Shown: positions 8,483 to 17,307 of the stretch, in pieces
Numbering within the stretch: position 1 is the first letter of the stretch
Layout: the number at the start of each line of letters is the position of its first letter
Assembly (NCBI GenBank): GCA_018401735.1
Contig: JAGYKI010000002.1
Location: forward strand, 62,001 to 126,000
Origin: Schleiferiaceae bacterium
GTDB lineage: Bacteria; Bacteroidota; Bacteroidia; Flavobacteriales; Schleiferiaceae
Direction of reading: 5' to 3'
DNA length: 64,000 nucleotides
Translations under genes and position numbers: made by a program
Notes under the pieces: model-generated
What the model saw: the letters and a program-made list of their open reading frames with translations, nothing else
Database searches by the model: none
What the model was told of the DNA's origin: nothing

Positions 8483-9669
8483 CCGATAATCGCCTTGATG
8501 CCTGGCAAAGTTTTTCCCTCCAAGAACTCGAGCATTGCCCCACCTCCGGTACTCACATAGCTAACCTCTTCCGCTAATCCGAATTTCTTAATCGCTGCCA
8601 CAGAATCGCCGCCACCGATTAAAGAAAAAGCTCCTTTAGTAGTTGCTTCCGCAATAAAATTAGCCACTGCTTTAGTTCCTTCGGCAAATTTTTCCATCTC
8701 AAAAACACCCATTGGGCCGTTCCACAAAATTGTTTTAGAAGCTAATAGTACTTCCTTAACAGATGCAATTGCGTTTGGACCCGCATCTAAACCCATCCAT
8801 CCTGCTGGAATTTCGTTGGACGCCCAAAGCTTTGTATTCGCATCATTACTAAAAGCATCAGCTATTACGCTATCTTCTGGCAAGAAAATTTTCACGCCTA
8901 ATTCGGCCGCCTTCGCTAAAACGTCTTTTGCTGTCTCTAAATAGTCATCCTCCACCAAACTATTCCCAATGGTACCGCCTTGTGCTTTAATAAAAGTATA
9001 GGCCATTCCACCACCAATAATTAAGTTATCTACCCGTTGCAGTAAATTCTCTAGGATACTAATTTTAGAGCTCACCTTTGCCCCTCCTACAATAGCCGTT
9101 GTTGGCTTTTCGCCACCCAGTAATACTTTATTTACGTTTTCGATTTCGCTTTGTAAAACTCTTCCAAAAGCTTTTTGGCTCTCAAAATACTTAGCAATAA
9201 TAGCGGTTGAAGCATGAGCGCGGTGCGCCGTTCCAAAGGCATCGTTAATATAAACATCACCATTTTTTGCTAATTGAGAGGCAAACACGGTATCTCCAGA
9301 GGTTTCTTCTTTATAAAAGCGAAGGTTTTCCAGCAATAGAATCGATTTATTTCCAAGATCCTTCGTTGCATTTACCACCGAATCTCCGATACAATCATCA
9401 ATAAAAAAGACCTCTCGTCCACTAATATCTTTTAAATGAGCCACTAGGTGTTTTAAAGAAAATTTATCTTCAGGACCATTCTTAGGCCTTCCTAAATGCG
9501 ACATTAAGATGGGCACACCCCCTTTGGCGAAAATCGTTTCTATGGTCGGTAAATGCGCCTGCATGCGGCTATCGTCAGTGATTTCCAGCTTATCGTTTAA
9601 GGGAACATTAAAGTCCACTCTAACCAAAACTCTCTTTCCTTTTAAATCTAAAGTATCTATAGTTGCCAT
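8479..9669 (-). CDS. pgk: Phosphoglycerate kinase
   Basis: Glycolytic and gluconeogenic enzyme that interconverts 1,3-bisphosphoglycerate and ATP. Its 396 residues contain the N-terminal substrate signature VLVRVDFNVPL, MSHLGRPK, the phosphate-binding LLLENLRFYKEE and INDAFGTAHRAHAST, the hinge and the C-terminal nucleotide-binding loop SLIGGGDSVAAI followed by VSTGGGAMLEFLEG. It is monocistronic with its own promoter, and is convergent with cvpA. Confidence 0.97.
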   Translation of the reverse strand: MATIDTLDLKGKRVLVRVDFNVPLNDKLEITDDSRMQAHLPTIETIFAKGGVPILMSHLGRPKNGPEDKFSLKHLVAHLKDISGREVFFIDDCIGDSVVNATKDLGNKSILLLENLRFYKEETSGDTVFASQLAKNGDVYINDAFGTAHRAHASTAIIAKYFESQKAFGRVLQSEIENVNKVLLGGEKPTTAIVGGAKVSSKISILENLLQRVDNLIIGGGMAYTFIKAQGGTIGNSLVEDDYLETAKDVLAKAAELGVKIFLPEDSVIADAFSNDANTKLWASNEIPAGWMGLDAGPNAIASVKEVLLASKTILWNGPMGVFEMEKFAEGTKAVANFIAEATTKGAFSLIGGGDSVAAIKKFGLAEEVSYVSTGGGAMLEFLEGKTLPGIKAIIG

Positions 9670-9686
9670 TTATCTTAATTTTGATG

Positions 9687-9713
9687 CGAAAATACGAGAA
9701 TGCTCGTTGGCAA
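9687..9713 (-). promoter_or_regulatory. pgk promoter
   Basis: Minus-strand TATTTTCG (9687-9694) with TTG (9711-9713) 16 bases upstream, identical in layout to the purN promoter. The predicted transcript would start about 10 bases upstream of a short leader to the pgk ATG at 9669. Confidence 0.5.
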
Positions 9714-9734
9714 GAAAGGCAATTATAAAAAGAT

Positions 9735-10868
9735 ATGCATTTAAAGGACATTCCTGCATTAGCAGAATTAAAGGAACAACTAATTCGCTCAGCGACCAGC
9801 AATAGAAACGGCCACGCCTTACTTTTTCATGGAAGCTCTGCTGCTCTGATCTTTCCCTTAGTAAAGGCCTACTGCCAATTTTTAGCCTGCGAATACCCTA
9901 CTGAAAACGACAGCTGTGGTCACTGCTCACACTGTATACAGTTAAAACAAAACAGTTATCCTGATCTGCACTATTCCTTCCCCTTCGCCAATAAAGACAA
10001 AGCGCCTAAAAGTTTAAATGCTGACTATTTTATGCGAGAATGGCTAGATTTTATTAAAGAACGTAATTTCTTTGGACTAAATGACTGGCTAGATCACGCT
10101 GCACTTACTGGTAAATCTGCCTTGATAAACGTACATGAAGTTAGACGAATAAATGAGAAACTAAATTATAAGTCCTACGGAGGAGGTAAAAAGTTCGTAA
10201 TTATCTATTTACCGGAATACTTAAATATTTCCGCGTCTAATAAATTTCTAAAAACCTTAGAAGAGCCCAGTGACAATAGTATGATTTTCTTGGTAAGTGA
10301 AAAGCCTGAAAATCTTTTACAGACGATAACCAGTCGCTGCCAAAAAGTGTATGTTCCGCCCCTAAAGAACGCTGATATAGAACAGTTTCTTATGTCCCAA
10401 GGTGTTGATAATGAAACATCTAAAATAAGTGCATCATTAGCTAATGGTTCCATCTTAGAAGGCCTACAAATTAGCAAAAACAACCAAAGCTATATCGGCT
10501 ATGCCCAGCTTTTTCAAAATTGGATGCGTGGTTGTTACAGTGCTAAAACACGAGAAATATTCACTTTCGTAGATGAATTTGCGAAATTAGGAAAAGACCA
10601 ACAAAGGGAGGCCTTACAGTTTTTCATGGACACCATTGAACTTAGTCTTAAAGCTGTAACGAAGCAAGAGTCTGCTAACCATCCTTTGTTTACTCAAATT
10701 GGATTCAAGTTAGGTGGATTTGCCTCTGTTTTACACTTTCAAAATAGCAAAGAAGCCTACGAAGTGCTAAGCAATGCCAACCATGACCTCAGGAGAAACG
10801 GCAATGTGAAGCTTATTATGTCTGATGTATCATTTAAGTTTAGCAACCTACTCCGAATGAAAGCTTAG
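9735..10868 (+). CDS. holB: DNA polymerase III delta-prime subunit-like clamp-loader protein
   Basis: A 377-residue AAA+ protein of the sliding-clamp loader. The Walker A position reads FHGSSAAL and lacks the GKT, as expected for the non-hydrolysing delta-prime subunit. A zinc module is visible as Cys52, Cys61, Cys64 and Cys67. The sensor-like strand KFVIIYLPEYLNISASNKFLKTLEEPS and the SRC motif (TSRCQ) follow. The C-terminal collar domain is poorly conserved. Its stop overlaps that of the convergent methyltransferase by four bases. Confidence 0.85.
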   Translation: MHLKDIPALAELKEQLIRSATSNRNGHALLFHGSSAALIFPLVKAYCQFLACEYPTENDSCGHCSHCIQLKQNSYPDLHYSFPFANKDKAPKSLNADYFMREWLDFIKERNFFGLNDWLDHAALTGKSALINVHEVRRINEKLNYKSYGGGKKFVIIYLPEYLNISASNKFLKTLEEPSDNSMIFLVSEKPENLLQTITSRCQKVYVPPLKNADIEQFLMSQGVDNETSKISASLANGSILEGLQISKNNQSYIGYAQLFQNWMRGCYSAKTREIFTFVDEFAKLGKDQQREALQFFMDTIELSLKAVTKQESANHPLFTQIGFKLGGFASVLHFQNSKEAYEVLSNANHDLRRNGNVKLIMSDVSFKFSNLLRMKA

Positions 10869-11746
10869 CTTTTTCTTAATTGGTAAATTAAAGAGCTCAT
10901 GTTTTTTGTGTTTCCTCCCTTTAAATTAGAAACAAAGCCTCTATACATAGCTTTTAGTGGGCCCATACTTGATGCTCTAATTTTTTCGCTCAACAACGAA
11001 ACATAATAGCTATCGAAGGGCATATTATAGACCTTCTCCAGACTAAAGCCGGTCGCTAAGGCTAAATTAGCAATGTCTGTTTTAGAAAAATGCCATAAAT
11101 GCAAAGGCACATCTAAAGCGGCCCACTGATCTCTATAATACTCCGCATCATACGATTGATGATTTGGAACAGCGACAAACAAAACACCATCCCGCTCAAG
11201 CTTTGCATTGAAATAGAGCATACTTTCCTTTAGGTCGGGCAAATGCTCTAATACATGCCATAGACTAATGGCACTGCAAGATCCATCTTTAACCACATTA
11301 CGGTTTTCCACGCTTAAAAGATCTACTCCCTTTAGTTTAGCATTTTTCCTCGCTACTTCAGAAGGCTCGACTCCAGTAACAGACCAAGACTTTTCTTTCG
11401 CTCTTGCTAAGAAGGCTCCTGTACCCGCACCGTAATCAAGCAAGGTGTTTTTGTTTCTAACCGCAGACTCGACTATAGAAAGCTTCTTATTTAAAGCATA
11501 GTTTCTAACCCAATTATATACTATATCAAGTAGACTACCTGTGCCATCGGTGTGGCTTACATAATCTTCACTTTCGTAGTAAGCCGCTAAACCGGCACCT
11601 TCTGGCTGGGGATTGGTAAACCAAAAACCACAACTCGTGCACGAATCGATATTGAATATCTCTTGTTTACCTCTATAGTACGGTGCCTTACGAACACTTA
11701 CAAAATCATTATTTCCGCAAAGCGGACACGCCTCTATTTTCTTCAT
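10865..11746 (-). CDS. Class I SAM-dependent methyltransferase with N-terminal zinc ribbon
   Basis: A 293-residue cytoplasmic protein. Cys7, Cys10, Cys36 and Cys39 form a zinc ribbon, followed by FWFTNPQPEG, a combination common in sugar or cell-surface methyltransferases. SAM-binding motif I is LLDYGAGTGAFLA at residues 102-114, and the motif IV region is ISLWHVLEHLPD. Substrate unknown. It follows mnmG on the same strand; the 13 bases between the genes lie entirely within a parS site. Confidence 0.85.
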   Translation of the reverse strand: MKKIEACPLCGNNDFVSVRKAPYYRGKQEIFNIDSCTSCGFWFTNPQPEGAGLAAYYESEDYVSHTDGTGSLLDIVYNWVRNYALNKKLSIVESAVRNKNTLLDYGAGTGAFLARAKEKSWSVTGVEPSEVARKNAKLKGVDLLSVENRNVVKDGSCSAISLWHVLEHLPDLKESMLYFNAKLERDGVLFVAVPNHQSYDAEYYRDQWAALDVPLHLWHFSKTDIANLALATGFSLEKVYNMPFDSYYVSLLSEKIRASSMGPLKAMYRGFVSNLKGGNTKNMSSLIYQLRKS

Positions 11747-11761
11747 GTTTCACGTGAAACT
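11746..11761. other. parS chromosome-partition site 1
   Basis: TGTTTCACGTGAAACT matches the ParB-binding consensus TGTTTCACGTGAAACA in 15 of 16 bases, including the whole 14-base palindromic core. It bridges the start codon of the methyltransferase gene and the stop codon of mnmG. parS sites of this sequence are known to cluster near oriC in most bacteria. Confidence 0.88.
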
Positions 11762-13628
11762 AACGCCCCATATAAACTAACAAAACACTGATGTCTGATG
11801 GTGAGACACCGCTTACAGCCTTTGCTTCCTTTATAGTGACCGGTTTTAATTTGGTTAATTTTTCCCTCGCTTCATAACTCATACTTTTCAGTAAACTATA
11901 GTCAAAGTCCATAGGGATCTTCAGGTTTTCTAATCTATCTAACTTGTTAGCATTATCTACTTCTTTATCAATATAACCACTGTATTTTAAAGCTATCTCC
12001 ACTGAGTCAATATCTTCTTGCAGAATTCCCTCTTTGCTAACCATCGTAGATAAAGAACCTAGGGATTTAAAATCTGAGAATCCCAATTGCGGCCTGCTTA
12101 GCACCCTATCAAACTTAACCGTCTGGTCTATCGGGCTTAGGCCTTTTGCCTCTAAAATTGGGTTTACCTCCTCCATTTTAACCGATAGTCCTTTGATATA
12201 TTTCATTAAAAGCTTCTGACGAGATTGTTTCACGTGAAACTCTTCTAGTCTATCTTTTGATAAAAGGCCTATTTCAAAACCCTTCTCACTTAATCTACTG
12301 TCCGCATTATCCTGTCTTAACAAAATCCTATGCTCCGCCCTACTTGTAAACATCCGATACGGCTCTTCGGTGCCTTTGCTTACCAAATCATCGATAAGCA
12401 CGCCTATATATGCCTCATTCCGCCCTAAAATAAAGTCTTCACAGCCTCTTAAGCTCCTAACAGCGTTAATTGCCGCCATTAAACCTTGACAAGCTGCTTC
12501 CTCATAGCCCGTGGTTCCATTAATTTGACCAGCGAAATACAAGCCCTTCATTAATCTGGTTTCCAATGTCTTTTTTAACTGCGTAGGTTGAAAAAAATCA
12601 TATTCTATCGCGTATCCGGGACGGAAAATTTTAGCATTTTCAAAACCAGCTATTTTTCGTAGTGCTTTTTCCTGTACTTCTTCGGGCAACGATGTGCTAA
12701 AGCCATTTACATAGACCTCTACCGTGTTCCATCCTTCCGGTTCAACAAAAATTTGGTGCCTATCCTTGTCCGCGAAACGGTTGATTTTATCTTCTATACT
12801 AGGACAATAACGCGGCCCTTTGCTTTCGATGGCACCGTTAAACATAGGACTCCGATCAAAACCCTCTTTCAAGGCCTCGTGCACTTCTGGACTCGTATAA
12901 GTTATATAACAGCTACGTTGCTTAACTAATGCTCTTGTTTCACTGCTAAAACTAAATTTCTCTGGTTGCTCATCACCCTTTTGCTCTTCCATTCTAGAAT
13001 AATCCAAGCTACGGCCGTCCACTCGAGGGGGAGTTCCTGTTTTCATTCTACCCGCTTCGAAACCAAAACCTTCTAAAACCTTTGTTAAACCCAAAGAAGC
13101 CCGTTCCCCTGCACGTCCGCCACCAAATTGCTTTTCACCGATGTGGATTAATCCATTCAGAAAAGTTCCATTGGTTAAAATAACCTTGGGCGCATAAAAT
13201 CGAGTTCCAATGCCTGTGACTACACCCTTTATCATATCACCTTCAGAAATAAGATCTACCACCATATCCTGAAAAAAATCTAAAGTGGGAATCGCCTCCA
13301 AGGCTAAGCGCCATTCCTCCGCAAAACGCCAACGGTCACTCTGCACTCGTGGCGACCACATTGCCGGTCCTTTACTGCGATTGAGCATTCTAAACTGTAT
13401 CGCCGTCTTATCCGTTATAATACCGCTTAATCCTCCTAATGCGTCAATCTCCCTAACAATCTGGCCTTTGGCTATACCACCCATTGCAGGATTACAAGAC
13501 ATTTGTCCGATTGTCTGCAAGTTCATGGACACCAAAAGTGTTTTAGCACCCATCCTTGACGCCGCTGCTGCCGCTTCTGCGCCAGCGTGACCTCCACCCA
13601 CTACTATAACTTCGTAATTCTTATCCAT
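11760..13628 (-). CDS. mnmG: tRNA uridine-5-carboxymethylaminomethyl modification enzyme MnmG
   Basis: The FAD-dependent partner of MnmE, which makes cmnm5U at the wobble position of tRNAs. The Rossmann motif VVGGGHAGAEAA is at residues 9-20. Family signatures GGIAKGQIVREIDALGG, RMKTGTPPR and the conserved CPSIEDKI are all present. Its 622 residues are full length. mnmG (gidA) is often close to the replication origin, and here it carries one parS site in its coding region and another at its 3' end. Confidence 0.97.
   Translation of the reverse strand: MDKNYEVIVVGGGHAGAEAAAAASRMGAKTLLVSMNLQTIGQMSCNPAMGGIAKGQIVREIDALGGLSGIITDKTAIQFRMLNRSKGPAMWSPRVQSDRWRFAEEWRLALEAIPTLDFFQDMVVDLISEGDMIKGVVTGIGTRFYAPKVILTNGTFLNGLIHIGEKQFGGGRAGERASLGLTKVLEGFGFEAGRMKTGTPPRVDGRSLDYSRMEEQKGDEQPEKFSFSSETRALVKQRSCYITYTSPEVHEALKEGFDRSPMFNGAIESKGPRYCPSIEDKINRFADKDRHQIFVEPEGWNTVEVYVNGFSTSLPEEVQEKALRKIAGFENAKIFRPGYAIEYDFFQPTQLKKTLETRLMKGLYFAGQINGTTGYEEAACQGLMAAINAVRSLRGCEDFILGRNEAYIGVLIDDLVSKGTEEPYRMFTSRAEHRILLRQDNADSRLSEKGFEIGLLSKDRLEEFHVKQSRQKLLMKYIKGLSVKMEEVNPILEAKGLSPIDQTVKFDRVLSRPQLGFSDFKSLGSLSTMVSKEGILQEDIDSVEIALKYSGYIDKEVDNANKLDRLENLKIPMDFDYSLLKSMSYEAREKLTKLKPVTIKEAKAVSGVSPSDISVLLVYMGR
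12226..12241. other. parS chromosome-partition site 2, inside mnmG
   Basis: TGTTTCACGTGAAACT again matches the ParB consensus in 15 of 16 bases. On the coding strand it is read as part of ...EEFHVKQ, so the palindrome is accommodated by the codons for Phe-His-Val-Lys. It lies 480 bases from the first site, with the same core and the same single mismatch on the plus strand. Confidence 0.88.
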
Positions 13629-13640
13629 CTTTAATGCTAA

Positions 13641-14081
13641 TTACCTTTCTAACAAAGATTTGGGCCGCGAAATTAAACAAATATTCTCCTCCGCTTTCAT
13701 CCTATCAAATTCTGTTTCCGTTTTATCATCAAAGCCAATACAGTGCAAAAGGCCATGTACTATAACTCGATCCAATTCATCTGAGAAAGCAACCGAAAAA
13801 GCCTTTGCATTTTCAGCGATTATCTGGTAGCCTAAAAACAACTCCACTTCTAAGCCTCTTTCCTGGGAATGATCCATAGTAATAATGTCTGTGGGATAGT
13901 CGTGAGCTAAAAAATCAAAATTAAGCCTTCTGCTGGCTTCATTATTTACGAAATGATAAACTAGTCGCCGAATTTGAAATCCTCGCTCAGAAGCGACGGA
14001 AATCAGCCACTTTTTTAGCTCTTCCTGAAAATTTTGCACCTCGTGAGGTCGTTCCCCTAAAAATTGAATACTTGTTCTCAA
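13641..14081 (-). CDS. ybeY: Endoribonuclease YbeY
   Basis: Zinc-dependent RNase needed for 16S rRNA 3'-end maturation and ribosome quality control. The 146-residue protein has the metal motif HGLLHCIGFDDK: His109 and His113 are the usual ligands, while the third position (119) is Asp instead of His. As far as I recall this substitution is usual in Bacteroidota. The gene starts inside the end of the DUF4175 gene (four-base overlap) and ends 12 bases before mnmG, so DUF4175-ybeY-mnmG-methyltransferase form one probable operon. Confidence 0.93.
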   Translation of the reverse strand: MRTSIQFLGERPHEVQNFQEELKKWLISVASERGFQIRRLVYHFVNNEASRRLNFDFLAHDYPTDIITMDHSQERGLEVELFLGYQIIAENAKAFSVAFSDELDRVIVHGLLHCIGFDDKTETEFDRMKAEENICLISRPKSLLER

Positions 14082-17000
14082 CGTTCCTGATAAAAGGGAT
14101 TTATTAAAAGTGGACTTAATCGTAGAATATCTTTCTGCTGAGACTTATTCATGTCACCTAATTCTCCCTTCTCCACATCTCGCATTTCCAATTCATCCGC
14201 AGATTTACTCATACGCTCTTCCTTTTGCTTCCGCTCCATATCCGCCTTCTCACTTTCAAGTAAACGAGTTTCTACTCTCTTAAAGCGTTCTATATACTCA
14301 GAAAAATTCCTTTCCAAAAGTAAATCCTCCATTTCATCAAGTTCCTGATCTAAAGGCTTAGCATTACCTTTTTCCTTTCCTCCTTCTTTCTCCATTTCCT
14401 GAAGAGCCTCCCTTAAAGCCTCTTGTTCACCTAATACCTGACCAATACTTTTGCCGTCTGGCCCTTCCCCTTTAGAACCTGGCTGAGAGCCTTTTTCCAA
14501 CTTCTCTATCATCTTACCCATCTTGCCAAGTTTCTCGCTCATACTGCCCGGCTTGGGCTTACCTCCGCCTGGTTTCTCGCAGTTTTGCTCGCCTTTCTTC
14601 TTACTCGCCATCATAGACATCATATTCTGCATGGCATCATCCAAGAGTAAAGCCAAATCATTGGCTGCCATCATACTAAACTGACCAGCACTAGATGATT
14701 TCATTAATTCAACCTCCTGCAAATGCCCTTGCGCTGATGCAAGTTGATACTGCATTTCATTAAGGTGTTTAAAAACCTTATCCTTAATTTCAGGAGCCTT
14801 TTCACTTAAAGCCACGAGGCTATCACTTATAATCTTACTATTAGATCCCAAAACACTCCCTTTCTTTAGCCAAGAGCGAAAAGCAGGATCGTTCTTTTCC
14901 AAACTAGAAACACCTTCCTTATACGCTTCTACATCCTGACTAAAGCGTTCCAAGTTTTCTAATATCCTACGCAAAGCTTGCATATTCATTGATAATGCTT
15001 TTGCTTGCATACCCTCCATCATCGCCGATAAAGATTCACTCATTTCCGAGGCGTTATTCCCCGCTTTATCCTTACTCGCCTTTGAGTCCGTCGGGTTATT
15101 CTGTTTCTCAGAATTAGCGGCGTTATCCAAATTTTTCTTTAGCTCTTCGCTCTCTTTTTTAAACTCTTCACTTTCCAATAAATCTGCCAATTCCTTTGAG
15201 TCTTCCGTGTGTTCTTTTAACTTATCCTGCAAGGCAGTAGCCTTTTCCTTATAGTCTTCCGCGTCTTTATCACCTACTGGATTGTCCTTTTTAAGCTCTT
15301 CCGATAGAACTTTATAGTCCTCAATAGTCCTTAATATATCTCTCTGGAACAATAAGTCCTTAAGCAAGTCTTCCAAACGTTGCTCTCTTCGAAGCTGCTC
15401 TTTGTTTTCTTGCTGCAGTTCCTTTAACTTTTGCTGCAGTTCTTCTTTATCATTTTTCGATAAAAGTGCTTCTATCTCTTTCCGTAACTCTTCGATTTTC
15501 CTTTCAGTCTCACTTAAAACCTTTAACTGTTCCTTTAATTCCTCTTTTTTAGTTAAGTCCTTTTCGACTAACTTCTCCAAATCCTTGCGCTTTTCTTTAC
15601 TTTCCTTTTGCTTAGCCTCTAATTCTGTTAGCAAATCCTTTAACTTTTCTTCTTCTCGCCAATCTTGTTTATTTGACTTTTTCACTTCTAAATCCTTCAA
15701 AGCCTCGTTTAATTCCTCTCTACCTTTCTTAAGTTCCTGTAAAGACTCCATCATAGAAGCTTCCATTTTTGCTTGCTTCGCTTTTCTCTCCTGACTAGTT
15801 AAAAGTTTTAAACTAAAACTTTCCGAACTCGCCCAAGATGGACCATACAAAGTATTATTATCCGCTATCCGATAAAACATTGAGAAGCTCTTACCGCCCT
15901 CAAGCTCAACCAAACTTATGATCTCTTCATAAAAACCAAGATCATTCGCTTCTATACTAAATTCTGTTTCCTCTTCCCCAAGTCTTTCAACCCTTTGTAA
16001 TTTCGACAAACCAAAGTCGTCTCTAGCCCTAATTGTTACCGCGATTCTATTTGAATCTAAATCTGTATAGCGATAAACAGCATGGATCTCCGGAGCTTTA
16101 TCGGGAATCGCTTCAAGCTTTGAATTATTAAAAACTAAGGCCTTTTTAAAGCCATTTTCTAATGAAAAGCCGTAAACCAAACTTTCATCTAGCCGGAAAG
16201 CTAAGTTACTTTCCTTTATACTTATACTATCCCCTTCGCTTAGAAAAACCGCCTTATCGGTATTCTCCAAGTGCAAACGCAAACTAATGTTGGAGCCTCT
16301 TAAGGCCTTTACATTTTGACTATAAGGAATTACCTTTTCCTGCAAGCCTGTATAAGAGGGTGGAGTAACTGTTATTTCTAAGCGGTCAATGCGCGGACTT
16401 TGATACGTCCTAATCTCAATTGTACTACTCCTATAACCCATTGCCTCATATTGCAAAACATAATCTTCAACAACATTCTCAAGCCTCAACTGCCAAGAAT
16501 CATCGATTTTACCCAATCGATACTCGCTATCGTTCAAAAAAGCTTTTAACTCAGACGGTTGTTTGGGTCCCGAAATACCAACTCGTAAATCCAAGTCCTC
16601 ACCATACTCAACCCAATACTCATTCTTCTCTGGAACAAATTGAAAGGGAGCCGGAGGGCTAAAATCATCGTTATATCGTAACAATCGCTCACTACTACTC
16701 AGAACCAATCTACCTTGAGTACTTAAGGAAAGAATAACCATTAGCGAAAGTGGTAGGCTTAGAAATACAGCCACCCGAGACAAACTTTTCCAAGAAAGCG
16801 TCTCTTTAAAATTATAGAAACTTAATTCCTCAGATTTCTGCTCAATGGCCGCTTTAATCAAATCACTTTGCTTGTTACCAAGGTTTTCTCCCAATTGCAA
16901 TGTATTTAGGATCTTATCATCCACTCCATCAATCTTCCGCCCGATCATTTGTGCAACTTCACTGTAGGTCGACCGTCTTGCGAGTTTAAGAATCTGCAAA

Positions 17001-17233
17001 AGCGGGTAAATAAAATAATATGAAGAACCAACGATCGCTAAAAAGACACCGGTAAAAAATATTGCTTTTCGCTGACTTTCAGTTAGATATAACAAATATT
17101 CTGTAAATGTAACTAAGAGGAAATAGCAAAAGAAAAACCCTAAGAATAAGGCCAAACCTCTTAGCATGCGCAGCAAGTACCACTTCCGTAGATAGGATTC
17201 TAGATTTTGTTTTAGGCCTTCAAAATTCTTCAT
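14078..17233 (-). CDS. DUF4175 family large membrane protein with long coiled coil
   Basis: A 1051-residue protein of a family typical of Bacteroidota and some Proteobacteria, with unknown function. Two membrane helices lie at about residues 23-45 and 57-78 and a third near 150-170. A periplasmic beta-rich part (200-480) precedes a very charged Lys/Glu coiled coil (about 490-690). The rest is a helical region rich in Met, Gln and Lys (MMSMMASKKKGEQ, KPGGGKPKPGSMSEK) and an acidic C-terminus. The gene overlaps ybeY, a regular neighbour. The coiled-coil region produces long antisense open frames, which I regard as shadows. Confidence 0.85.
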   Translation of the reverse strand: MKNFEGLKQNLESYLRKWYLLRMLRGLALFLGFFFCYFLLVTFTEYLLYLTESQRKAIFFTGVFLAIVGSSYYFIYPLLQILKLARRSTYSEVAQMIGRKIDGVDDKILNTLQLGENLGNKQSDLIKAAIEQKSEELSFYNFKETLSWKSLSRVAVFLSLPLSLMVILSLSTQGRLVLSSSERLLRYNDDFSPPAPFQFVPEKNEYWVEYGEDLDLRVGISGPKQPSELKAFLNDSEYRLGKIDDSWQLRLENVVEDYVLQYEAMGYRSSTIEIRTYQSPRIDRLEITVTPPSYTGLQEKVIPYSQNVKALRGSNISLRLHLENTDKAVFLSEGDSISIKESNLAFRLDESLVYGFSLENGFKKALVFNNSKLEAIPDKAPEIHAVYRYTDLDSNRIAVTIRARDDFGLSKLQRVERLGEEETEFSIEANDLGFYEEIISLVELEGGKSFSMFYRIADNNTLYGPSWASSESFSLKLLTSQERKAKQAKMEASMMESLQELKKGREELNEALKDLEVKKSNKQDWREEEKLKDLLTELEAKQKESKEKRKDLEKLVEKDLTKKEELKEQLKVLSETERKIEELRKEIEALLSKNDKEELQQKLKELQQENKEQLRREQRLEDLLKDLLFQRDILRTIEDYKVLSEELKKDNPVGDKDAEDYKEKATALQDKLKEHTEDSKELADLLESEEFKKESEELKKNLDNAANSEKQNNPTDSKASKDKAGNNASEMSESLSAMMEGMQAKALSMNMQALRRILENLERFSQDVEAYKEGVSSLEKNDPAFRSWLKKGSVLGSNSKIISDSLVALSEKAPEIKDKVFKHLNEMQYQLASAQGHLQEVELMKSSSAGQFSMMAANDLALLLDDAMQNMMSMMASKKKGEQNCEKPGGGKPKPGSMSEKLGKMGKMIEKLEKGSQPGSKGEGPDGKSIGQVLGEQEALREALQEMEKEGGKEKGNAKPLDQELDEMEDLLLERNFSEYIERFKRVETRLLESEKADMERKQKEERMSKSADELEMRDVEKGELGDMNKSQQKDILRLSPLLINPFYQER

Positions 17234-17278
17234 ATATCATTAAGCATAAATTCAAAGGTAATAAGCCTTTTATATAAT

Positions 17279-17286
17279 TACCTTTG
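17279..17286 (+). promoter_or_regulatory. gltX promoter -7 element
   Basis: TACCTTTG is a perfect match to the Bacteroidota -7 consensus TANNTTTG, 21 bases before the chosen gltX ATG. I see no clear TTG at the -33 distance. The element overlaps the upstream TTG codon that would extend the gltX frame, which argues for the later ATG start. Confidence 0.5.
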
Positions 17287-17307
17287 CCGCCTTTTAAAAG
17301 AGCTTTT

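Noticed and set aside
15402..15794. 130-codon antisense frame, Ser/Phe-rich
   Set aside because: It is the antisense shadow of the Lys/Glu-rich coiled coil of the DUF4175 protein.
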